In this document: in pieces, positions 33,712 through 42,766 of the stretch | How positions within the stretch are numbered: position 1 is the first letter of the stretch | How the letters are laid out: each line of letters begins with the position of its first letter | Source: Bacillus albus | GTDB lineage: Bacteria > Bacillota > Bacilli > Bacillales > Bacillaceae_G | DNA length: 64,000 nucleotides | Direction of reading: 5' to 3' | NCBI RefSeq assembly: GCF_001884185.1 | Contig: NZ_MAOE01000094.1 | Location: forward strand, 19,999-83,998 | The notes under the pieces: generated by a model | What the model was told of the DNA's origin: nothing | Database searches by the model: none | Seen by the model: only the letters and a program-made list of their open reading frames with translations | Translations under genes and position numbers: made by a program

Positions 33712-36700
33712 TTATATTTGCTCTAAACCATTCGGAGTAATCTTGAAGGAAATTTCTTTAAACTTTTTCTTATCTCCTTTTCCAACGAACTCTCTATTTT
33801 TGTACCAGCTTAAACGATCTGATTCGGCATGATACACTTTTACTACATCTCCATACTCGAACATCATACCATTTACTTGTTCTGCAAAATTCTTTGAAGT
33901 CTCTTGCCCTTCTGCCGTTACATGCTTTTTCTCATTATTATTTTGATCATATAACGTAATTCCCATATATAATTCATTGTTAAAGTAACTATGAATTTGT
34001 TCATTTGTATACGTTACATGTAGTTTCTTATCATCATGATTTGACGTTACAATAGAACGAACAACATTACTAAGCCCTTGGTATACAATGCTATCTCCAT
34101 ATGTTACTTCTACTGGTACTTCCGTCACTTTCTTATTCCCAAAACGATCTTTCGTTTCTACTTTTACTGTTTGTTTACTGATTTTTGTTGTATTCAGCTT
34201 TTCTACAAAACCTACTACTTCTCCATCTTTCACTTGAACGAAGTCTTTTGCATTTAATTTTTCAGTATCTGTTCCAATTACTACTTTTTGCGGTACTGGT
34301 GTTACTTCTTGCTGAGCTTCCATTTTCTCAAAGCCTTTTTCTGTAACTTTAAACATCACTTCATGAACACTGTATTCCGTATCTACTAGTTCATTCTTTT
34401 TATACACTTTAAATCTATCAAACTCTCTTTGGTACACCTTTACTACATCACCGTATTCAAAGGTCATTCCATTAAATTGTTCTGCAAATACTTTCGTATT
34501 CTCCGATGCTCTTACTGATAAAACTTTCTTCTCTTTTCCATCTTTATCATATACAGTCATCCCCATATACTTCTCATCTGCAAATGAAGTATGCATTGGA
34601 CCTTCTGAATCTGTTATACTAAATTTCTTTTCTTCATGATTTAATGTAACAATCGATTTAATATTCGTTCCGCCGTGCCATGTACCGAAGAACATAATGC
34701 TATCTCCGTAAATTACTTCTACAGGAACTTCTGTCACTTTTTTATTTCCAAAGCGATCTTTCGTTTCTACTTTTACTTTTTGTTCACCAATTTTTGTTGT
34801 ATTTGGCTTTTCTACAAAACCTACTACTTCTCCGTCTTTTATTTCAACAAAGTTTTTCGCATCTAACTTTTCTACATCCGTTCCAACTATTACTTGTTGA
34901 GGCTTCACTGTTACTTCTTGCAACATATCCATTCTCTCGAAACCTTTATCTGTCAATTTGAAGAATAGTTCTTTTGCCCCTTTTTTCTCACCTTGACCAG
35001 TAAGATTATTATTTTGATACCATTTCAAACGGTCTGGTTCTGCATGAAATACTCTCACTACATCTCCATACTCAAACTGCATTCCATTTACTTGCTTCGC
35101 AAAGTTCTTTGAAGTTTCTTGTCCTTCTGCTGTTACATGTTTTTTCTCTTTTCCTTTTCCATCATATAACGTGATACCCATGTATAACTCGTTATTAAAA
35201 TACGTATGGATTTGGCTATTCATATCAGTCACTTGGAATTTCTTCTCATCATGCTTTAACGTTACCACTGAAGCAATTTCATTGTCATATCCTACATATG
35301 CTATACTATCTCCATACGTTACTTCCAATGGTACTTCCGTCACTTTCTTATTTCCGAAACGATCTTTCGTTTCTACTTTTACTTTTTGTTCACCCATTTT
35401 TGTTGTATTTAGTTTTTCTACAAAGCCAATTACTTCTCCATCTTTTACTTGGACAAAGTTTTTCGCATCTAGCTTTTCAACTTCTGTCCCGACTACTACT
35501 GTTTGTGATTTTGCCGTCACTTCTTGCTGAGCTTCCAATTTTTCAAATCCATTTTCAGTAATTTTGAAGACTAGTTCCTTTAACTCTTTACTTTTCCCTT
35601 CTCCTGCGTATACACCTTTTTGATACCAATGTAATCGAGAAGATTCTGCATGGTATACTTTCACCACATCCCCATACTCAAATGCAAGTCCATTTACTTC
35701 CCCAGCAAAAGCTTTCGTATTCTCCAAACCTTTTACCGCTATATTTTTCTTCTCTCTTCCATCTTTATCGTACAGTGTAAATTCAAAATACTTCTCATCT
35801 TTAAAATAATCGTGAATTAAATTCTTTGTATCTGTCGCACTAAATTTTTTCGTATCATGATGCAAAGTCACAATCGACTTCAAGTCTCCATCTCTATAGC
35901 CCAACCCATATACAAGTAGGCTATCACCATAACCAATATTTACTACAACAGGAATTAAATTCTTATTCCCTTTTTCATCTATAATTTCTACTTTTACAGT
36001 TTTTTCTCCAACTTCAGGCTTATCTTGTATAATCACACCTGTTGTTTTTACGCCTTCTCCTAAATTCCGTACAAGTTCTTTTGCTTTTTTCTCATCGTAT
36101 GTAGTACCGATTACTACATTTTGTACTTTTTCATTATTTGGCTCGCCATATGGAACTTCATATAACTCAGTTTGTTTTTCACGAATTGGATTACTATCTG
36201 TAGATAACCATATTTCTTTTTCTAATTTTGGTAAATTTAATTTTTCAATCTTTTCTCTCGTAGCATCATTTGCAAATAATCCCCATTTATCAAAGAAAGG
36301 AATTAAATTTTGTCCTGCCACTTTTGACGTCATATAAATAAACATCTGCTTTTTCTCTTCATCAGATTTAGGCAGTTCTGTATCATGTAACAAACGATAC
36401 ATTTGATGTAAATTCGGATAGAATTGATCCCCATAAGCTAAATGTAACTGCCAAAACATAACTAATTTCTCAAATACATTCATCTTCTCTTGTGCATCCG
36501 GTTTACCTAAATAAGCAAATGCAGCTTCATAGCGCCTCTCTTGCTCTAACCTTGTTTTATGCCCGAATGTAGTTTGAACTGCCAAAGAATAAATATTAAC
36601 TGTTACTTCTCCAAGTCCATCCCATAACCAAGTGTCCTGTTGATGTTGATGTCCCACTTCATGCCAAGGCCCCCATCCATCATTAGTTAACTCTTCTAGG

Positions 36701-37503
36701 TTTAGTACTGACTCTAAATTCCCTTTACTATAAGCTGTTCGATAATACGTTGCATACATATAATTGTCCGTATACCAGTCTTCAACAAAATGAATAGAAT
36801 GTTTACCTTGATTCGCAACACCCACACCATCTTTTGATAATCCTGATATTTTATGCTCAATGTTAATTATTTCATCGTGTTTCTTTAATAACGCAGCTGG
36901 ATCTTCTTGCTTCAAATGTTCCGCTACAGTTTCAGGATGCATAGTTAATAAACTATTTTCTCCCTTCATTTCTATTGCATATGGATCAGGATTCTCTGCC
37001 AACATACGCTTCCAATCTTTTGTCGTATGCTTTCCTAAAATAAATAAAGGATTTGGTGTACCACCTTTTTTCACTTTAGCGACTACTTCTCCTGTGTTGT
37101 GATAATTATAAAAGTATAATAGTCCCCCATTTGGAGAAGAAATTTTATTCTCACCAGGATTTAAATTGAATTGTTTAGGTTCTTCTTTTTCATAAGAATA
37201 TGTACCAATATAAGCTTTAATCTGTTGAGTCCCTTCTACTTGAATAACTACTTCTTCATCTGGCTTTACATAAATGCCCGTTGGTTCATAAGGAGAAAAA
37301 CTCATTCGACGCTGATGCAACTCACGCATCCCTTCTACATCACCTTTTGGCAGCAATTGATACACTCGCTCTTCTTGCTGTTTCTCCTTATCTTCAACTG
37401 TCATCTCTGCATATACCTTAGGTACTTCAAGGCCATATGGACTTAATAATGTAGCTAAACAAACTCCAGCTACCAATACCCTACTCTTTTTCTTCTTTGA
37501 CAT
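33712..37503 (-). CDS. Secreted M60 (enhancin-like) metalloprotease with four Ig-like/mucin-binding modules
   Basis: 1263 residues. A signal peptide ends near residue 32 (VYA). The N-terminal part (about 50-170) resembles the accessory beta domain of M60 proteins. The catalytic motif is HEVGHQHQ with His281, Glu282 and His285, followed by the conserved downstream Glu in GLGEVTVNIY. M60 proteases of this kind cleave mucin-type glycoproteins. From about residue 455 to the end are four tandem modules of about 200 residues each (455-657, 658-861, 862-1064, 1065-1263). Each module has an Ig-like part ending VPxEVTYGDS and a putative mucin/carbohydrate-binding part beginning IVTLxHDxKKF. No LPXTG or S-layer domain was seen, so it is probably released. 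Confidence 0.87.
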   Translation of the reverse strand: MSKKKKSRVLVAGVCLATLLSPYGLEVPKVYAEMTVEDKEKQQEERVYQLLPKGDVEGMRELHQRRMSFSPYEPTGIYVKPDEEVVIQVEGTQQIKAYIGTYSYEKEEPKQFNLNPGENKISSPNGGLLYFYNYHNTGEVVAKVKKGGTPNPLFILGKHTTKDWKRMLAENPDPYAIEMKGENSLLTMHPETVAEHLKQEDPAALLKKHDEIINIEHKISGLSKDGVGVANQGKHSIHFVEDWYTDNYMYATYYRTAYSKGNLESVLNLEELTNDGWGPWHEVGHQHQQDTWLWDGLGEVTVNIYSLAVQTTFGHKTRLEQERRYEAAFAYLGKPDAQEKMNVFEKLVMFWQLHLAYGDQFYPNLHQMYRLLHDTELPKSDEEKKQMFIYMTSKVAGQNLIPFFDKWGLFANDATREKIEKLNLPKLEKEIWLSTDSNPIREKQTELYEVPYGEPNNEKVQNVVIGTTYDEKKAKELVRNLGEGVKTTGVIIQDKPEVGEKTVKVEIIDEKGNKNLIPVVVNIGYGDSLLVYGLGYRDGDLKSIVTLHHDTKKFSATDTKNLIHDYFKDEKYFEFTLYDKDGREKKNIAVKGLENTKAFAGEVNGLAFEYGDVVKVYHAESSRLHWYQKGVYAGEGKSKELKELVFKITENGFEKLEAQQEVTAKSQTVVVGTEVEKLDAKNFVQVKDGEVIGFVEKLNTTKMGEQKVKVETKDRFGNKKVTEVPLEVTYGDSIAYVGYDNEIASVVTLKHDEKKFQVTDMNSQIHTYFNNELYMGITLYDGKGKEKKHVTAEGQETSKNFAKQVNGMQFEYGDVVRVFHAEPDRLKWYQNNNLTGQGEKKGAKELFFKLTDKGFERMDMLQEVTVKPQQVIVGTDVEKLDAKNFVEIKDGEVVGFVEKPNTTKIGEQKVKVETKDRFGNKKVTEVPVEVIYGDSIMFFGTWHGGTNIKSIVTLNHEEKKFSITDSEGPMHTSFADEKYMGMTVYDKDGKEKKVLSVRASENTKVFAEQFNGMTFEYGDVVKVYQREFDRFKVYKKNELVDTEYSVHEVMFKVTEKGFEKMEAQQEVTPVPQKVVIGTDTEKLNAKDFVQVKDGEVVGFVEKLNTTKISKQTVKVETKDRFGNKKVTEVPVEVTYGDSIVYQGLSNVVRSIVTSNHDDKKLHVTYTNEQIHSYFNNELYMGITLYDQNNNEKKHVTAEGQETSKNFAEQVNGMMFEYGDVVKVYHAESDRLSWYKNREFVGKGDKKKFKEISFKITPNGLEQI

Positions 37504-38081
37504 AATCTGTGTCCCCTGTTCCTTTATTTAGAGAAACCATCCTATATATATATATTCATTTAATAAGTAATCCTATTATTTTTATAAAAACATGTAACAA
37601 ATAGACGAACACCTCGCGCACCCGTATGTATTACTACCGCATTCCCCTCCATGTATTCGCTTTCTTACATTGTAAAATTTTTATGTAATATGCCCTCCTC
37701 ACTTCTCTCTATTTGTGATGAGTTCTCTTCGTACATAAAAAGAGAATAGTAAAAGATATAATTTAGTATTGTCATCTATACATCTAAAAATAAAAATAGC
37801 AATAGATTCTTACATTTTCTTCATATATGACCATCAATAGGTAGTTTTTCCAACTGAATTCTACACGCTTTCTACTTTGTTTGATAGCCTTTTCAATCAG
37901 AATAATGTTACAATTTTGCGAATGCAATCCATTAATTGTAACGTTTGGATTTTAATATTTTTATATTATTTCAAAATAAAGTTCAAACTGTATAAACAGC
38001 GCTTTTATTCTACATATAATTTTCCTGATATAATTTTAAAATTCATATAAAAAAGCACTGGCACAAGCCAATGCTTTTTCG
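37504..38081. other. Long AT-rich intergenic region upstream of the M60 protease gene
   Basis: Almost 580 bp with no supported gene on either strand. It must contain the protease promoter. A search by eye for the PlcR box (TATGNAN4TNCATA) found none, and no riboswitch-like pattern or repeat was recognised. Confidence 0.5.
38049..38079 (-). terminator. Intrinsic terminator of the thioester-domain protein gene
   Basis: AAAAAGCACTGGC / GCCAATGCTTTTT with one mismatch and loop ACAA; T-run on the minus strand. Confidence 0.8.
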
Positions 38082-38999
38082 TTATCTCTTTTGATTCGGT
38101 TTATGCGGTTCGTTTGGAGTATGTGGTTTATTATTATCATGACCATTTGTTGTTTTCCAACTTACCGATAACTCCGGACTTGTTTTTTCTTCACTACGCT
38201 CAAGTAATACGACTGCATTTTGAATTGTTGGTGTCCCTTTATGTGCAATCCCTTGTAACTTTGTTAAATTCCCTAATACTTTAAAGCTAAATCCACCAGC
38301 TGGTGTTTGTTTCGGAATTAAGATACGGAACTTTTCTCCTACATTAAATTCCGTTTTTGCTTCGCCCTTTTCATTCACAAACTTCGCGCCCGCAGGTGCA
38401 CCTGTTGCTTGTACTTTATACGTCCCGCTTTTTGCATTTGTTTCTACTGTATATAAGCCTGTTTCAAAGAAATCATTTTTCAATACTGCTTCTTGTTCTT
38501 CTGTAGGAGTTACACTCATCGTAATTTCTTGTAACTCTTCACTAGCGCTTGCTTTTGCAACGATATCTTTCGTTACCTTTTCTACATTTTTATTACGGAA
38601 ATCTAAATCATTAATATCGATTTGTTTTAACGCATTCCACACTGCCAGCTGCGTTGCATAATGCGCTTCTCTCCAATCAGAAACACCTAATTCTTGTGGA
38701 CTCTTTTGTGGATATCCATTCAATAATACACGGTATACGTTAATATCCACTTTCCCCATTTCCGGTAAATCTTGACCGCTCGGAGATTTCAAATCTACAT
38801 TTAAGCAAAATGCAATTTTTCCATCTGCCGTTTTAATAAGCTCTGTTCGGATTGGTTTCTTCTTGGACTTACTATAACTCCAATCCATTTGATACTTTGT
38901 ATGGTCCATAACTTCTGCAAATGCTTTTTGAAGTGGGAATAACACAAATAAAACACTTAAAAAAACAGCTAAAAGTTTGAACGATTGCTTTATATTCAT
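38082..38999 (-). CDS. Secreted thioester (TQXA) domain protein
   Basis: 305 residues. A signal peptide (to about residue 28, AFA|E) is followed by a TIE/TQXA domain with the Cys of KIAFCLNV (Cys65) and the Gln of ATQLAVW (Gln117). These two form the internal Cys-Gln thioester used by Gram-positive surface adhesins to bind host proteins covalently. A second beta-type domain (about 165-275) follows. The protein then ends in a short Pro/His/Lys/Asn stretch (NEPHKPNQKR) with no LPXTG, hydrophobic helix or other anchor. The stop codon is followed at once by a terminator, so no lost anchor is visible downstream. It is probably secreted. Confidence 0.85.
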   Translation of the reverse strand: MNIKQSFKLLAVFLSVLFVLFPLQKAFAEVMDHTKYQMDWSYSKSKKKPIRTELIKTADGKIAFCLNVDLKSPSGQDLPEMGKVDINVYRVLLNGYPQKSPQELGVSDWREAHYATQLAVWNALKQIDINDLDFRNKNVEKVTKDIVAKASASEELQEITMSVTPTEEQEAVLKNDFFETGLYTVETNAKSGTYKVQATGAPAGAKFVNEKGEAKTEFNVGEKFRILIPKQTPAGGFSFKVLGNLTKLQGIAHKGTPTIQNAVVLLERSEEKTSPELSVSWKTTNGHDNNKPHTPNEPHKPNQKR

Positions 39000-39065
39000 G
39001 TTTACAGCCCCTTATAACAAACTTAATACTAAGTAGTATTTAATTAGAAAATATTTTTATACACA

Positions 39066-39095
39066 AAAAAAGAGTGCATAAAAGCACTCTTTTTT
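39066..39095 (-). terminator. Intrinsic terminator of the ytbD-ytbE operon
   Basis: AAAAAAGAGTGC / GCACTCTTTTTT stem with loop ATAAAA; T-run follows on the minus strand. Confidence 0.88.
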
Positions 39096-39111
39096 CTTTC
39101 TTACTTTAATC

Positions 39112-39951
39112 TTAGAAATCGAAGTTATCAGGATCTGGACCAACGCGGTGATTTTGATTTAATGCATCGATTTTCTCCATATCTTCTTTCGTTAATTCAA
39201 AGTTAAATACATCAGCGTTTGCAATAATACGGTGTTCTTTCGTTGATTTTGGAATTGTAATTACTCCATTTTGAAGATCCCAACGTAAAATAACTTGCGC
39301 TGTTGTTTTGCCGTGTTTCTCAGCAATTGCTTGTAATGTTTCGTTATCTAATAATTGACCTTGCATTAATGGTGACCATGCTTCCATTTGAATACCTTGT
39401 TCTTTACAGAAAGCTTGTAATTCTTTTTGTGTCAAACGAGGGTGGTATTCTACTTGGTTAATCATTGGCTTGATTTCTGCATCTTTCATTACATCTTGTA
39501 AGTGATGGATTTGGAAGTTACTTACACCAATTGCACGTACGCGCTCTTCTTTATAAAGTGTTTCTAGCGCTCTCCATGTATCTTTATATTTTCCTTCTAC
39601 AGGCCAGTGAACAAGGAATAAATCTAAATAATCTAGTTCTAATTTCTTTAAGCTCTCTTCGTATGCAGCAATTGTTTCTTCATATCCTTGATCTGCATTC
39701 CACACTTTTGAAGTGATGAATAAATCTTCTCTTGAAATACCAGTTGCTTCGATACCTGCACGAATTCCTTCACCTACAGCTTTTTCATTTCCGTAAATTG
39801 CAGCTGTATCAATGCTGCGGTATCCTGCTTTAATCGCTGATTTTACAGCTTCTACAAGTTCTGGTCCTTCTTCTACTTTAAATACACCTAAACCGAACCA
39901 AGGCATTTCTACACCATTATTTAATACTGCTTTACTTTGTAAGTTTTTCAT
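39112..39951 (-). CDS. ytbE: Aldo/keto reductase (YtbE-like)
   Basis: 279 residues. The AKR tetrad is visible: Asp in [12 protein letters not shown], Tyr in IYGNE, Lys in FITSKVWN and His in LFLVHWPV. The C-terminal NADPH phosphate-binding motif is [10 protein letters not shown]. Substrates of YtbE-type enzymes are broad carbonyl compounds. AAAGGAG precedes the ATG. It lies 16 bp downstream of an MFS gene on the same strand, and a HxlR regulator is divergent from that, the same arrangement as B. subtilis ytcD-ytbD-ytbE. The symbol rests on this gene order and family. Confidence 0.9.
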   Translation of the reverse strand: MKNLQSKAVLNNGVEMPWFGLGVFKVEEGPELVEAVKSAIKAGYRSIDTAAIYGNEKAVGEGIRAGIEATGISREDLFITSKVWNADQGYEETIAAYEESLKKLELDYLDLFLVHWPVEGKYKDTWRALETLYKEERVRAIGVSNFQIHHLQDVMKDAEIKPMINQVEYHPRLTQKELQAFCKEQGIQMEAWSPLMQGQLLDNETLQAIAEKHGKTTAQVILRWDLQNGVITIPKSTKEHRIIANADVFNFELTKEDMEKIDALNQNHRVGPDPDNFDF

Positions 39952-39967
39952 TTTATTTTCTCTCCTT

Positions 39968-41182
39968 TTATTTTGCTTGATCTCTTTTTTCTAATGTCAT
40001 GCTCCACGCTGTTAAAATAACAGCAGCTACTACCATAATGCCGCCTACCCAAGCAGTATGGATTAACCCTAATGAATTCGTTACAAGGCCACCTATATAA
40101 GAACCTAAAGCGATTCCTCCGTTAAATGCGGCAATATTTATTGCTGAAGCAACATCAACCGCACTCGGAACAAAGCGCTCTGCCAATATAACTACATATA
40201 CTTGCAGCCCCGGAACATTCATAAATGCGAATAGTCCCATGAAAATAATTGTGATTAATCCAGCTACTTTAAATGGCGCTGTAAATGTTAAAACAAATAA
40301 TATAATCGCTTGAATCAAGAACATGTAAAATAGCGCTCGAATCGGATTATGATTCGATAACTTTCCGCCGACCATATTCCCTATCGCAATGGCAATTCCA
40401 TACACTAATAAAATGATAGTAACAGTACTTGCTTCAAATCCTGTTACTTCTTGTAATAGGGGTGATAAATACGTAAATGTTACGAATGTACCGCCGTATC
40501 CAAGTGCAGTAATAATGAAAACAAGTAATAGTCTTCCATTTTTAATTAGTTTGAATTGATCACGAAACGATACAGGTACACCATTTTTTAAATTGGATGG
40601 GACCAGTATGCTATTCGCAATAAAAGCAATAATTCCAATTACGACAATCGCCATAAACGACGCTCTCCAGCCAAATTGTTGACCGATAAACGTTCCAATT
40701 GGCACACCTGTAATAGTCGCAACTGTTAATCCAGTAAACATAATCGCAATGGCGCTAGCACGTTTATTCTCTGGTACAATTGCAGCCGCAATTGTAGATC
40801 CTATCGACATAAACACACCATGTGCAAACGCAGATACAATCCTTGCAATAATTAATATAGTGAAGCTTGTTGCTAATGCCGCAATACCATTACCAATAAT
40901 GAAAATAACCATAATCCACATTAATAATGTCTTTCTCGACATACTAGCCGTTAACGCTGTTAAAACAGGAGCTCCTACCGCTGCCCCTAACGCATATAGG
41001 GAAACAGTTAAACCAGCTGTTGTAACCGAAACATTTAAATCTTTTGAAATAGATGGTAATAAACCGACACTAATAAACTCGGTTGTCCCAATTCCAAACG
41101 CACTAATTGCTAGTGCTAATAAAGCAAACATACTTCTTCGATTCGTCTGAACTTCCGAAGATGGTACTGTATATGAACTCAA
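39968..41182 (-). CDS. ytbD: MFS transporter, AraJ/YtbD type
   Basis: 404 residues with twelve helices. The first loop motif, [20 protein letters not shown], is typical of the AraJ/NepI-like DHA1 subgroup, and [32 protein letters not shown] marks the fourth-to-fifth helix region. It probably exports a toxic or excess metabolite; the substrate is unknown. The start is a TTG at 41182 with AAGGAGGAATT upstream. It forms an operon with the aldo/keto reductase gene (16-bp gap) and is divergent from a HxlR regulator that likely represses it. Confidence 0.88.
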   Translation of the reverse strand: MSSYTVPSSEVQTNRRSMFALLALAISAFGIGTTEFISVGLLPSISKDLNVSVTTAGLTVSLYALGAAVGAPVLTALTASMSRKTLLMWIMVIFIIGNGIAALATSFTILIIARIVSAFAHGVFMSIGSTIAAAIVPENKRASAIAIMFTGLTVATITGVPIGTFIGQQFGWRASFMAIVVIGIIAFIANSILVPSNLKNGVPVSFRDQFKLIKNGRLLLVFIITALGYGGTFVTFTYLSPLLQEVTGFEASTVTIILLVYGIAIAIGNMVGGKLSNHNPIRALFYMFLIQAIILFVLTFTAPFKVAGLITIIFMGLFAFMNVPGLQVYVVILAERFVPSAVDVASAINIAAFNGGIALGSYIGGLVTNSLGLIHTAWVGGIMVVAAVILTAWSMTLEKRDQAK

Positions 41183-41270
41183 TTGAATTCCTCCTTATTA
41201 CAAGAAATCCAATCATAATAGTGCGATAAAAAGGCCCTTTTATCTTCTAAAAAATATATTTAATCTCTAC

Positions 41271-41461
41271 AAATGCTATTATGAATGGTTTCATTCTTTT
41301 TTTGAAGAACGCACTTTAAAGTACTATAGGCACCAAAAAGTAACATAGTCACTTTTCAGTACCGTACTACTCATTTGCCTCTTACATGTGCTATTATGAA
41401 ACATATTTAACATGATAAAAAGTACGTACTTTAAAGTGCTATAGGTACTAAAAAGTAACAT
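41271..41461. repeat. 115-bp tandem duplication of the ytcD/ytbD regulatory region
   Basis: TGCTATTATGAA at 41274-41285 recurs at 41389-41400, and a 36-bp block at 41311-41346 recurs at 41426-41461, both displaced by exactly 115 bp. The blocks share ACTTTAAAGT, CTATAGG and AAAAAGTAACAT. Each block begins with a GTACTTTAAAGTGC-like palindrome, a likely HxlR operator, so the divergent promoter region seems to carry two operators. A hairpin-like GATAAAAAGG/CCTTTTATC lies at 41225-41244. Confidence 0.7.
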
Positions 41462-41504
41462 TTGTATGATTTAACTTATTTTACTCACAAAGGGAGGGTT
41501 TCAT

Positions 41505-41849
41505 ATGAAGAAATACAATATTCCTGTAGAGGCGACTTTAGAAGTTATCGGCGGAAAATGGAAAGTTGTTATTCTTTGCCACCTAACGAAAGGTACAAAG
41601 AGAACGAGTGAATTAAAACGTCTCATGCCTGGTATTACACAAAAAATGTTAACGCAGCAATTACGCGAGTTAGAAGAAGATGGAGTTATTCAAAGAAAGG
41701 TATACAACCAAGTACCACCGAAAGTAGAATATTCCCTTACAGACTACGGTTGGTCTTTAGAATCCATTCTTGACTCTCTTTGTACTTGGGGCGAATGCCA
41801 TCTTGAAAAAAGCGGTAACACATCGATGCTAATTACAGAAGGTGAATAG
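41505..41849 (+). CDS. ytcD: HxlR family transcriptional regulator (YtcD-like)
   Basis: 114 residues with the HxlR/DUF24 MarR-like winged helix: EVIGGKWKVVILCHLTKGTKRTSELKR at the N terminus and MPGITQKMLTQQLRELEEDGVIQRKVY for the recognition part. It has Cys21 in the ILCHL segment and two further cysteines near the C terminus (CTWGEC). Some relatives sense oxidants through an N-terminal Cys, but this protein's sensing mechanism is unproven. Its gene is divergent from ytbD, with repeated palindromes between them. AAAGGGAGGG precedes the ATG. Confidence 0.9.
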   Translation: MKKYNIPVEATLEVIGGKWKVVILCHLTKGTKRTSELKRLMPGITQKMLTQQLRELEEDGVIQRKVYNQVPPKVEYSLTDYGWSLESILDSLCTWGECHLEKSGNTSMLITEGE

Positions 41850-41851
41850 TA

Positions 41852-41899
41852 AAAAAAGGAAAAAACGAACATAAATTTGTCCATTTTTTCCTTTTTTTA
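41852..41899 (+). terminator. Intrinsic terminator after the HxlR gene
   Basis: AAAAAAGGAAAAAA / TTTTTTCCTTTTTT pairing around a 17-nt loop. Confidence 0.7.
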
Positions 41900-42029
41900 T
41901 TTATGTATACGTACATTTCTAAGCTTAACAAAATAATTTATGCGCTTTCATGCCTTGTCAGTACTACGTTATACGCCTAATATCAAATAATTAGGAATCA
42001 TTTTTATGTTAACATAGGTGCATATAGTA

Positions 42030-42191
42030 TATAATATAGGATATATATTATATACACTTTCCGATAAAGGAACTTTCCATTATGCGGACAAGCCATGTAT
42101 CGGACAGTTCATAAATAATAGGTAGGACATATGGTTTTGGATTTATGATTTCAGCTTACCTGCTGGCATAAATTTAAAGGCATTTTATTGT
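42030..42191 (+). ncRNA. Structured leader candidate of the DUF1641-ndh operon
   Basis: A TATAAT at 42030-42035, with TGTTAA 17 bp upstream, gives a likely start near 42043. The leader has TCCGATA (42060-42066) pairing with TATCGGA (42098-42104), and ATTTATG (42141-42147) that can pair with either of two identical CATAAAT segments (42110-42116 or 42167-42173). AGGTA (42120-42124) can pair with TACCT (42157-42161), crossing one of those stems. TTATGC (42080-42085) can pair with GCATAA (42166-42171). It matches no riboswitch class I can recall. The start of the 432-bp gap (41850-42029) holds only the preceding terminator and AT-rich DNA. Confidence 0.45.
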
Positions 42192-42194
42192 GCT

Positions 42195-42231
42195 TTGTGA
42201 AACTTTGTATAAAGTTTCGCAAGCGTTTACT
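42195..42231. promoter_or_regulatory. Inverted repeat (Rex-like halves) overlapping a cre-like site
   Basis: TTGTGAAACTTT (42195-42206) pairs with AAAGTTTCGCAA (42211-42222) with one mismatch. TTGTGAA and TTCGCAA resemble Rex half-sites but are too far apart for the usual Rex box. TCGCAAGCGTTTACT (42217-42231) fits the CcpA cre consensus with one mismatch. In B. subtilis the equivalent yjlC-ndh operon is controlled by Rex. Confidence 0.45.
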
Positions 42232-42281
42232 ATCTTACCTATCAAAAATAAGAGTATTGCTATCGTAAAGGAGAATTGGAG

Positions 42282-42722
42282 ATGCCAGAAACTATGACTC
42301 AAACAAAGCCAGAACAAGAAACTGTACAAATTTCTGCTAGCCAAGGACAACTTGATGTACTTGATCAGTTGTTAAAACCTGAGGTACAAGAATCATTAAC
42401 AACACTAGTAGAACAGCTTCCAAAATTAACTGAGCTTGTTAACATTTTAACTAAGTCTTATGACTTCGCTCAAACTGTTGCTACTGATGAAGTATTAAAA
42501 AGCGACACTGTAGGTGCAATCACAGAGCTTGTAGAACCTGTAAAAGATACAGTGAAAAGCATGGCTGCAACTGCTATCGAAGCGAAAGATCGTGCTGACG
42601 AAAGCAACGAAGTTATCGGCTTATTCGGTCTATTAAAATTACTAAAAGACCCACAAGCACAAAAAATGTTCCGCTTTGTGAACGCATACCTTCAAATTAG
42701 TGCAGAACGTAACAATAAATAA
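42282..42722 (+). CDS. DUF1641 domain protein (YjlC-like)
   Basis: 146 residues, soluble and largely helical. The conserved DUF1641 core is in the middle (LTTLVEQLPKLTELVNILTKSYDFAQTVATD) and the C-terminal EVIGLFGLLKLLKDPQAQKMFRFVNAYLQ. The family has no known activity but is repeatedly found next to NADH or formate dehydrogenase genes; in B. subtilis yjlC precedes ndh. AAAGGAG lies 8 nt before the ATG at 42282. The ndh-like gene follows after 44 bp, so the two form an operon. Confidence 0.85.
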   Translation: MPETMTQTKPEQETVQISASQGQLDVLDQLLKPEVQESLTTLVEQLPKLTELVNILTKSYDFAQTVATDEVLKSDTVGAITELVEPVKDTVKSMAATAIEAKDRADESNEVIGLFGLLKLLKDPQAQKMFRFVNAYLQISAERNNK

Positions 42723-42766
42723 TTTAACTTATAACAACAATTAGTAAAGACGGGGGATATCATACT

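Noticed and set aside
33712-37503. Several small plus-strand frames inside the M60 gene
   Set aside because: Shadows of the large coding sequence, explained by its repeats; no RBS or domain.
37504-38081. PlcR box upstream of the secreted protease
   Set aside because: No match to TATGNAN4TNCATA was found in the gap; a partial TATGAC...CAATA is not enough.
41851-42029. Second terminator or sRNA after the HxlR gene
   Set aside because: Apart from the A/T-run hairpin directly after the gene no promoter and terminator pair could be defined.
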